From Desulfobacula sp. (GTDB lineage: Bacteria > Desulfobacterota > Desulfobacteria > Desulfobacterales > Desulfobacteraceae): a stretch of DNA of 32,224 nucleotides. The DNA lies in assembly GCA_021647625.1 (NCBI GenBank), contig JAKIUJ010000024.1:1-32224 (forward strand), in the 5' to 3' direction. A program made the translations under genes and the position numbers. The notes under the pieces were generated by a model that saw nothing but the letters and a program-made list of their open reading frames with translations, was not told where the DNA came from and made no database searches. The first letter of the stretch is position 1; each line of letters opens with the position of its first letter. Shown here one piece after another: positions 26,140 through 32,224 of the stretch.

Positions 26140-27225
26140 ATGGAAAGACGGACATTTTTAAAAACTGCAGGTATTACAACCGCAACTGCAGCCGCATCTC
26201 TATCGATCGGCGCTCCAGCAGTCATTGCCTCGAACAAAAAAATCCGGTGGCAGGCCACAAGCTTCTGGAATCCAAAAGTCAAGATCATGTTCGATGGAAT
26301 AAAAGAGTTTTGTGAAAATGTAAAAGTCATGTCCGATGGTCAGCTTGATATCAAGCTGTACGGCGGCGGAGAGCTTGTTCCCCCGTTTGGTGCCTTTGAT
26401 GCCGTGTCCAATGGTACTGTTCAGATGGGTACGGGATCGCCCTATTTCTGGGCGGGTAAATCTACAGCCTTTAACTGGTTTGGTTCCATTCCATTTGGTA
26501 TGAATGCACAAAGCATCAATGCCTGGTTTTATCAGGGCAACGGGATGAATTTAATGACCGAGCTATATGATCAATTTAATCTTGTTCCAAGAATTATCGG
26601 CAACTCAGGTATGCAGATGGGTGGCTGGTATAGAAAAAAAATAAATTCTCTGGAAGATTTCAAAGGGTTAAAAATGAGAATCGGCTCCATTGCCGGTAAA
26701 GTGCTTTCAAAAGTAGGCGTGACAACTGTTATGGTGCCGCCTGCGGAAATCTTCCCATCCCTTGAAAGAGGTGTGGTGGATGCCGCCGAATTTGTAGGCC
26801 CCGTGCATGATATCCTGTTAGGACTCTACAAAGTTGCCAAATATTATTACACACCAGGCTGGCATGAGCCCGGACCAGTTCTGGACATTTTTTTTAATAA
26901 AGAAGCCTACACAAAACTTCCGGTTCACCTGCAGAAAATCCTTGATATTGCAGCGGCTGATATTAATGTCAAAACACTTGCCAAATTTGATGCCCAAAGT
27001 GCCATAGCATTGAACACACTGGTTAAAGATCATGGCGTTGATGTACAGATCTACCCGGATGATATAATAAAAAAACTAAAAACGATTTCAAAAGAAGTGG
27101 TTGAAGAAGAGGCCAAAAAAGATCCGTTTGCCCAAAAGGTTCATGATGACTATAAGACGTTCCAGGCCAATACGGCAATCTGGGGTAATATGAGTGAAAA
27201 AGTTTATTGGAACACAATGGCATAG
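26140..27225 (+). CDS. dctP: TRAP transporter substrate-binding protein (DctP, TakP-like)
   Basis: A 361-aa periplasmic receptor. The N-terminus MERRTFLKTAGITTATAAAS has a Tat twin-Arg motif and a cleavage region GAPAVIAS, so it is exported folded. The mature protein looks like the TakP branch, whose members bind 2-oxo acids or lactate with a metal ion: IRWQATSFWNPK, MGTGSPYFWAGKS, SGMQMGGWYRKKINSLEDFKGL, KMRIGSIAGKVL (ligand-carboxylate Arg) and VVDAAEFVGPVHD. SD AAGGAGG precedes ATG, 15 bases after larA. With the dehydrogenase and racemase upstream, a 2-hydroxy monocarboxylate such as lactate is the probable ligand. The family is clear; the ligand is inferred. Confidence 0.92.
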   Translation: MERRTFLKTAGITTATAAASLSIGAPAVIASNKKIRWQATSFWNPKVKIMFDGIKEFCENVKVMSDGQLDIKLYGGGELVPPFGAFDAVSNGTVQMGTGSPYFWAGKSTAFNWFGSIPFGMNAQSINAWFYQGNGMNLMTELYDQFNLVPRIIGNSGMQMGGWYRKKINSLEDFKGLKMRIGSIAGKVLSKVGVTTVMVPPAEIFPSLERGVVDAAEFVGPVHDILLGLYKVAKYYYTPGWHEPGPVLDIFFNKEAYTKLPVHLQKILDIAAADINVKTLAKFDAQSAIALNTLVKDHGVDVQIYPDDIIKKLKTISKEVVEEEAKKDPFAQKVHDDYKTFQANTAIWGNMSEKVYWNTMA

Positions 27226-27230
27226 GGCTT

Positions 27231-27776
27231 ATGGAAACTATAAAAAAAGCCATTTCAACCTGTGATAAAGTCAATGAATGGGTGGGCAGCGTTGTTGTTA
27301 CAAGTGCTGTCTTCCTGTTCATTGGTATTATTTTTTCCAATGTGGTTTTGCGGTATGTATTTAATACCAGTTTTGTTTTCATGGCTGAATTGGAATGGCA
27401 TGTATTTGCTTTCATTTTTTTAATGGGCGCAGGGTTTACCCTGCTGCACGACGGTCATGTCCGGGTGGATATTTTCTATTCCATGATGAATCAAAAAAAA
27501 CAGGCATGGATCAATTTATTCGGCGTATTGTTCTTTTTGATCCCCTCCTGCTATCTGGTTTTAACCACGAGCATTCCCTGGGTGATTGATGCGTATAAGG
27601 TGGGTGAAATATCCATTGATCCCGGTGGAATTCCTGCCCGATTCGTAATTAAAGCCACGGTACCGGCAGGCTATCTTCTCATGCTGATCCAGGGGCTTGT
27701 TTTATTGTTTAAAAGTGCCTTTGTCATTATAGGAAACCCCATTAAAGATATACCGGCAACAAAACCACAAGATTAA
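27231..27776 (+). CDS. dctQ: TRAP transporter small membrane subunit (DctQ)
   Basis: A 181-aa protein with four membrane helices, the size and topology of DctQ. Helix 1 is VVVTSAVFLFIGIIFSNVVL, followed by the family segment TSFVFMAELEWHVFAFIFLMG (Glu-rich entry to helix 2), LLHDGHVRVDIFY between helices 2 and 3, and GYLLMLIQGLVLLF as helix 4. The ORF track starts inside dctP; I take ATG 27231, five bases after its stop. DctQ and DctM together form the sodium-driven transport unit. Confidence 0.9.
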   Translation: METIKKAISTCDKVNEWVGSVVVTSAVFLFIGIIFSNVVLRYVFNTSFVFMAELEWHVFAFIFLMGAGFTLLHDGHVRVDIFYSMMNQKKQAWINLFGVLFFLIPSCYLVLTTSIPWVIDAYKVGEISIDPGGIPARFVIKATVPAGYLLMLIQGLVLLFKSAFVIIGNPIKDIPATKPQD

Positions 27777-27826
27777 CTTTAAAATGATGCTTTATCCCCA
27801 TAGCGGGGTTTACACTGGAAAACAAT

Positions 27827-29170
27827 ATGCTGATTGAATTTTTACCATTCTGGTTTGCTAACTATCTGGCGGCCTGGTTGTTTTTAGCACTGACCATTGC
27901 TTTGATGATGGGATTCCCCGTCACATTTACCATGATGGGGACATCCTTTCTTTTTGGTTTGATCGGGTTAAACCCCTCTTTTTTTGACCTGCTGCCGCTT
28001 CGCATGTGGGGCATCATGAACAACACCATGCTCATGGCGGTTCCTTTATTTATCTTTATGGGGCTTGCCCTGGAAAGATCCGGGCTTGCCAAAGAACTTT
28101 TGGAAACAATGGAAGAGTTGTTTCGCAATATCAGGGGCGGACTTGCTATCTCTGTTGTTCTCGTGGGCGCATTATTAGGTGCGTCCACCGGCATTGTCGG
28201 AGCAACCGTGGTCACCATGGGACTTATGTCCCTGCCCACCATGCTCAAGCATAACTATTCAAAATCATTTGCTGCAGGAACGGTGGCGGCTTCGGGTACG
28301 CTGGGTCAAATCATACCGCCCAGTATTGTTCTTTTGCTTTTGGGACCGGTCATGGAAGTTCCCGTAGGTGATATGTTCATGGGCGCTGTCATTCCGGGAC
28401 TGATCCTTGTGGTGCTTTATTGCCTGTACATCTATTTTTCCAGCTTTTTTAGCACCAAACATATACCAAGAGCCCAGGATAAGGGTGCTACCTTTGACAA
28501 AGCCTTTATCTTAAAAATATTTAAAGCACTTATCCCGCCGCTATTTCTAATCCTGGCTGTCCTGGGATCTATTTTTGCCGGTATTGCCACCCCCACTGAG
28601 TCCGGTTCCATGGGGGCTGTGGGGGCGATTATTTTAACAGCCTTTAATAAAAAACTTTCTTTCAAGCTGCTCCATGAAGTGGCAAAAGGCACCATAAAGA
28701 TGACCTGCATGGTCTTTATCATCATTATGGGAGCCTCTTGTTTTGCTCTTGTTTTCAGAGGGCTTGGCGGAGATGATTTGCTGCGTGAATTTATAACAAG
28801 CCTCAATTTGACCGGGTGGCAGCTGGTAACCATGGTTATGATCTTTATTTTTATTTTGGGATTTTTCCTGGATTTTATTGAAATCACTTATATTCATATC
28901 CCCATCATTGCCCCCATTGTTGTGGAATATGGATATGATCCTTTATGGTTTGGGATCATGTTTGCCGTTAATCTGCAGACATCATTTATGACACCACCGT
29001 TTGGGCCTTCTTTATTTTATCTTAAAGGCGTTTGTCCGCCCGAAGTAAAAACCACCCATCTGTACCGGGGGATTATCCCATTTGTAATTTTACAGATCAT
29101 AGGATTAATGATTATTGCTGCCTGGCCGAGCCTTGTTACCTGGCTTCCCGGCATTGTTTACGGTAACTAG
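27827..29170 (+). CDS. dctM: TRAP transporter large membrane subunit (DctM)
   Basis: A 447-aa inner-membrane transporter with 12 or more helices. Landmarks of DctM: ALMMGFPVTFTMMGTSFLFG, LGASTGIVGATVVTMGLMSL, GTLGQIIPPSIVLLLLGPVM, ATPTESGSMGAVGAIIL and LQTSFMTPPFGPSLFYLKG. It imports the DctP-bound acid using a sodium gradient. The 50 bases before it hold a small CCCC/GGGG hairpin (27796-27808) and only a weak ribosome site, which could set the Q:M ratio. Its TAG stop is directly followed by the terminal TGTTTG of repeat copy 3. Confidence 0.95.
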   Translation: MLIEFLPFWFANYLAAWLFLALTIALMMGFPVTFTMMGTSFLFGLIGLNPSFFDLLPLRMWGIMNNTMLMAVPLFIFMGLALERSGLAKELLETMEELFRNIRGGLAISVVLVGALLGASTGIVGATVVTMGLMSLPTMLKHNYSKSFAAGTVAASGTLGQIIPPSIVLLLLGPVMEVPVGDMFMGAVIPGLILVVLYCLYIYFSSFFSTKHIPRAQDKGATFDKAFILKIFKALIPPLFLILAVLGSIFAGIATPTESGSMGAVGAIILTAFNKKLSFKLLHEVAKGTIKMTCMVFIIIMGASCFALVFRGLGGDDLLREFITSLNLTGWQLVTMVMIFIFILGFFLDFIEITYIHIPIIAPIVVEYGYDPLWFGIMFAVNLQTSFMTPPFGPSLFYLKGVCPPEVKTTHLYRGIIPFVILQIIGLMIIAAWPSLVTWLPGIVYGN

Positions 29171-29294
29171 TGTTTGAACGAAAACTCACCCATCTGCGGC
29201 GTTGCTGTGGAACTCTGAAATCCTCATGTACCGCAGTACACTCCGGTTTCAGAGTTCCTTGTGTCTTGCATATGGGCAACTTTTCGCCCAAACA
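29171..29294 (+). repeat. Dispersed palindromic repeat, copy 3
   Basis: A 124-bp element running from TGTTTGAACGAAAACTCACC to CAACTTTTCGCCCAAACA. Outer arms are imperfect inverted repeats. The inner stem GGAACTCTGAAA / TTTCAGAGTTCC is perfect over 12 bp. It encloses a conserved mismatched block (TCCTCAT against ACTCCGG) and GTAC-CGCA-GTAC at the tip. It begins directly after the dctM TAG and ends 23 bases before the regulator start, so it could act as operon terminator or attenuator. Confidence 0.88.
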
Positions 29295-29317
29295 AAGATT
29301 TTCATGATGAGGCCCAT

Positions 29318-29890
29318 ATGGATGAAAAGCTAATTTGCCAAAATATTAAAAAACTTCGAAAACAAAACCACTTGACCCTTGAAAAACTTGCATTCAAAAC
29401 AGGGCTGACAAAGGGATACTTATCAAAGGTAGAGCGTTCCCAAAAAGCACCGCCCTATTCCACGTTAAACAAAATTGCCGGTGCATTAGGGATTGAAGTG
29501 ACCCAGATTTTTGAGAAAAACATTGAACCCCTGGATGATATAAAAATCAGCTTTCATAAAGCAAATTCACTAAACATCATCAAGGCCACCTCGCAATTTT
29601 CCGGATATGATTATCAGGTGCTTGCCCCGGATAAACCCGGCAAAAACATGGAACCCTTTATTATCTATTCTCCAGACGAGATTACCAAAATGTATTCCCA
29701 TGAGGGAGAAGAATTCATGTATGTCATGGATGGAACCCTTGAATTTATATATGGAAAAGAGACCTATATATTAGAAAAAGGAGACCATGTTTATTTTGAT
29801 TCCTGTATTCCCCATGCCGGGAAAAGCCTTGGGGAAAAAAAAGCAACCTTGATGGTGGTCATCTATTTTTATAAAAGGAATCGAAGATAA
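29318..29890 (+). CDS. XRE-family regulator with C-terminal cupin
   Basis: A 190-aa transcription factor. The HTH_3 domain at about 5-60 reads IKKLRKQNHLTLEKLAFKTG and LTKGYLSKVERSQKAPPYST. A cupin_2 domain follows: MYSHEGEEFMYVMDGTLEF and LEKGDHVYFDSCIPHAG hold the putative metal or ligand His/Glu residues. Such XRE-cupin proteins often sense a metabolite of the operon they adjoin. ATG 29318 has GAGG before it; the ORF track start at 29261 lies in the repeat and is rejected. Placement after the TRAP operon suggests it regulates hydroxyacid uptake. It converges with the PAS gene, 6 bases away. Confidence 0.88.
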   Translation: MDEKLICQNIKKLRKQNHLTLEKLAFKTGLTKGYLSKVERSQKAPPYSTLNKIAGALGIEVTQIFEKNIEPLDDIKISFHKANSLNIIKATSQFSGYDYQVLAPDKPGKNMEPFIIYSPDEITKMYSHEGEEFMYVMDGTLEFIYGKETYILEKGDHVYFDSCIPHAGKSLGEKKATLMVVIYFYKRNRR

Positions 29891-29896
29891 TGCAAT

Positions 29897-30970
29897 TTAA
29901 TCCTTAACAAGGCCGGGATAGAGCGTTTTGACACAATCAGGGCAGATACCGTGGCTGAATTCTGCCTTGGAATGCTTTTGGATATATGTTTCAAGATGAT
30001 TCCAGTGCCCTTTGCCATCCCTTATTTTTTTGCAATTAGCACAAATGGGGACGATCCCTTTTAACGTTTTAATTTCATCCAGCGCTGTTTTGAGATTGAG
30101 AATAAGTTGTTCTTTTTCTTTTTCAATAATTTTACGTTCTGAAATATCTCGTACTATTCCAACAGTATTCCAAATATCGTGCGCTTTAAATGAAGATAAG
30201 GAGAGTTCAATTTCAAATTCAGAGCCATCTTTTCGCATGGCAAACAATTCTACTTTTTTCCCGATTACGGCTCCCCGGCCTGTGTGTTTAAATTTTTTAA
30301 ACCCCTTGACAAAATTCAGCAGATACCTTGCCGGTACCAGCAGTTGATGAAGATCTTTATTAATCACCTCTTCTTTAGTATACCCAAATATCTTTTCTGC
30401 GGCCGGATTCCAAAACACGATCTCTCCGTTATGATTCATCTGTATAATGGCATCATTGGCAGAAAAACTTATTTTTTCAAATCTCTCTTTGTTGATATTT
30501 ACAGCTTCCTCCTCCTTTTTGCGATTTGTAATATCCGTAATGATACCTATCAAACCGGAAACGGCTCCATCATCACTAATAAGGGCTGCTTTGTCAAAGA
30601 TAACGTCCAATATCCGGCCGGCTTTATTTTTTACTTTCCATTCATATTTCTGGGTACCGCCTTTACAAAAAAGCTGGTCATCCATTTCATGATATTTGTC
30701 CGCAATCCGTTTTGATCCCATATTATATACAGTCTTGCCGATAATATCGGTTCGATTCCTGCCGACAAACCGTTCAAATGCCTTGTTACACCCGAGATAA
30801 ACGCCTTTTTCATCTTTATAGAATATCGGATTGGGCAGTGTTTCAAAAAGCAAATTCAAAAAATTAAATTTCAACCGTAATTGGTTTTCAGTTCTCTTTA
30901 GAGCATTCAATTTCTGCTTCAACCGGTCTATTTCAAAAATCAAGGCCTCTGTTTTGTTATTTGCCATCAT
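29897..30970 (-). CDS. PAS-domain sensor without kinase, with C-terminal Cys4 module
   Basis: A soluble protein of about 357 aa. A short N-terminal coiled coil (EIDRLKQKLNALKRTENQL) leads to two PAS domains: LPNPIFYKDEKGVYLGCNKAF with VSGLIGIITDITNRKKEE, and ANDAIIQMNHNGEIVFWNPA with GIVRDISERK. A helix then leads to LKGIVPICANCKKIRDGKG and HGICPDCVKTLYP. The last part, with CxxC pairs, is a recurring tail of kinase-less PAS proteins and probably binds zinc. There is no HisKA, HATPase, GGDEF or EAL domain, so output must be through partner proteins. Start ATG 30970 has GGTGAT upstream; the track start at 30979 is a TTG. Confidence 0.82.
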   Translation of the reverse strand: MMANNKTEALIFEIDRLKQKLNALKRTENQLRLKFNFLNLLFETLPNPIFYKDEKGVYLGCNKAFERFVGRNRTDIIGKTVYNMGSKRIADKYHEMDDQLFCKGGTQKYEWKVKNKAGRILDVIFDKAALISDDGAVSGLIGIITDITNRKKEEEAVNINKERFEKISFSANDAIIQMNHNGEIVFWNPAAEKIFGYTKEEVINKDLHQLLVPARYLLNFVKGFKKFKHTGRGAVIGKKVELFAMRKDGSEFEIELSLSSFKAHDIWNTVGIVRDISERKIIEKEKEQLILNLKTALDEIKTLKGIVPICANCKKIRDGKGHWNHLETYIQKHSKAEFSHGICPDCVKTLYPGLVKD

Positions 30971-31210
30971 TATCACCAAACCTTTATGTGGATATGCTTT
31001 TTACAGCACAACAAATTATTTTATCACGGATATTTCATGAAATACCCGAATAAATAATGTGCTTCCAATCTATCTCTATCCGGAATAAAAATCCTTGATA
31101 TGAAACATATACAAATATTTATTTTTTTGATAAGCTTGAAAAGATGTGGATTGCATATCCCCTTCTCCCACCCATCAAAAAAAAACATATCAATTTAATA
31201 ATGAATCAAT

Positions 31211-32224
31211 TTACAAGTTCTCAGATAATGTGCGGATCAGATTTTCAGGCGGACGATCATAAAACACACCGTATTTTGATCCAAATGATGGGTGCATGCC
31301 CCGGATAAAAAGATAAAAAATGCCACCAAAATGAGTAGCATAATTATATTTTTTTATCCTGTGGGACAAGTACCGATGCAAAGCTAAAAGATAAATGTGA
31401 TATTGCAGATAATAATGGTGGTCTGCCATTGCCTGTTTCATATTTTTTTTTGAGTAGCACCCATAGGTACTGCCAAGATAATTGGATTTATAATCAATAA
31501 TGTAATATCGGCCGTCATGCTGGATTATAAGATCAATAAATCCTTTTAAATAGCCTGTGAGCTTTGGTATATTAAGCAAAGAAAGCTGATTGAGATATCC
31601 TGAGGACCCAAAGCCTTGATTGGACAAATCCAATGCCCGTACTAATTTTGGCACATCCAATGACTGTACCGGAAAAGTAAACGCCAGTTCATTGAGCCGT
31701 TGGGAATCTTTGATATCTTTGAGTTTGAATGCCTGCGGCCTGATCCCAGGTTCGGTTTCATTCTCAGTTTCAAGCGGAGTTTCTATGACCTGCCTGACTG
31801 AATTTTGAGCCAATATGGCAAGTGCATCATCTGTAAAGCCGAACCGGTTGAACCGCAGGTTAACCTGGTTCGTGATATCCTCATCCGTTCCGGTAAAATC
31901 AATATTTTCAAAAACTGCATGAAAAAAATCTCCAGAGGCAGCTCCTTTTGGAAAGGACTCAAGTTCAATGACAGGTGTTGCATCGGATGTGATCTTCTCT
32001 ATATCCGGCACTTGATGGCTGTAACCTGCTGAATTACCAATAGCTGAATGAACAAGGGCCGAAAAACTGGACATTTTCCAGGCCGGTAAAATTTCGTGTG
32101 ATATTTGTCGGGCCACACTGGGTGGATATGGATCTGCGCTTTCTTGATACAATGGAACCTGCAAATCATCCTGGAGTGTGTCAATCAAAATACTGTGAGG
32201 GCCATTAACTGCCAGGAGTTCTAA
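31211..32224 (-). CDS. recB: RecB-like exodeoxyribonuclease V beta subunit, C-terminal part (partial)
   Basis: The 3' portion of a larger gene; the frame stays open to the window edge, so the 5' end lies beyond 32224 and the TTG at 32188 is not a real start. The C-terminal RecB-family nuclease domain is complete: SGDFFHAVFENIDF (GxxxHxxxE), LKGFIDLIIQHDGRYYIIDY with DYKSN (GxxD...DxK), and YYLQYHIYLLALHRYL (QxxxY), ending in GGIFYLFIRGM. In RecBCD it digests DNA at double-strand breaks until Chi. Lack of the helicase half in view leaves AddA as a lesser alternative. Confidence 0.85.
   Translation of the reverse strand, partial: LELLAVNGPHSILIDTLQDDLQVPLYQESADPYPPSVARQISHEILPAWKMSSFSALVHSAIGNSAGYSHQVPDIEKITSDATPVIELESFPKGAASGDFFHAVFENIDFTGTDEDITNQVNLRFNRFGFTDDALAILAQNSVRQVIETPLETENETEPGIRPQAFKLKDIKDSQRLNELAFTFPVQSLDVPKLVRALDLSNQGFGSSGYLNQLSLLNIPKLTGYLKGFIDLIIQHDGRYYIIDYKSNYLGSTYGCYSKKNMKQAMADHHYYLQYHIYLLALHRYLSHRIKKYNYATHFGGIFYLFIRGMHPSFGSKYGVFYDRPPENLIRTLSENL

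Noticed and set aside
27796-27808. CCCC/GGGG hairpin between dctQ and dctM as a terminator
   Set aside because: Only 4 bp of stem and located within a transporter operon whose genes must be co-expressed.
28432-28897. Minus-strand ORFs of 151 and 87 aa inside dctM
   Set aside because: Antisense shadows of a well-conserved membrane protein gene.
29261-29317. N-terminal extension of the XRE-cupin regulator
   Set aside because: It translates repeat copy 3; the HTH family start fits ATG 29318 with GAGG upstream.

Overview
The window looks like chromosomal DNA of a motile, anaerobic Gram-negative bacterium. The best guess is a sulfate reducer of the Desulfobacteraceae type (Desulfobacterota). The guess rests on gene style only: a Tat-exported TRAP binding protein, CCG-domain iron-sulfur oxidoreductases, LarA, a geranylgeranyl-reductase-like flavoprotein, kinase-less PAS sensors and a sigma-54-driven glnK-amt pair. 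No rRNA or other phylogenetic marker is present, so the assignment is tentative. I found no tRNA, rRNA or CRISPR array.

Region 1 (1-10.8 kb) is a defence island. A degenerate left flank carries a dispersed palindromic repeat, a frameshifted MobC-like gene and a tyrosine-recombinase fragment. A compact rightward operon follows: a small excisionase-type HTH protein, a 1089-aa SNF2-like helicase, a DUF4391 protein, a type III DNA methyltransferase (Mod) and a type III restriction subunit (Res). The right flank is the C-terminal stub of a serine recombinase. The operon reads as a type III restriction-modification system enlarged by a helicase and DUF4391 module.

Region 2 (10.8-16.2 kb) holds unrelated chromosomal genes: an alkyltransferase-like DNA repair protein with Trp in place of the acceptor Cys, an EamA exporter, a TetR regulator with an alpha/beta hydrolase and two copies of one operator, aspartate-semialdehyde dehydrogenase, a wrecked hybrid histidine kinase and a MITE-like element.

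Region 3 (16.2-21.9 kb, all leftward) has glnK-amt behind a textbook sigma-54 promoter with two palindromic upstream sites. It then has a second copy of the palindromic repeat touching a stop codon, a GGR-type flavoprotein, a short lone flagellin, a YgjP-like metallopeptidase and a membrane-anchored TPR protein.

Region 4 (22.1-29.9 kb, rightward) is a tightly packed catabolic operon: FAD-linked 2-hydroxyacid dehydrogenase, (Fe-S) partner, LarA-family nickel racemase, and TRAP transporter P, Q and M subunits. A third repeat copy and an XRE-cupin regulator follow. The likely logic is uptake of a 2-hydroxy acid such as lactate, interconversion of its enantiomers, and oxidation to the 2-oxo acid.

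Region 5 (29.9-32.2 kb, leftward) has a kinase-less PAS sensor with a C-terminal Cys-rich module and the C-terminal part of a RecB-like nuclease that runs off the window.
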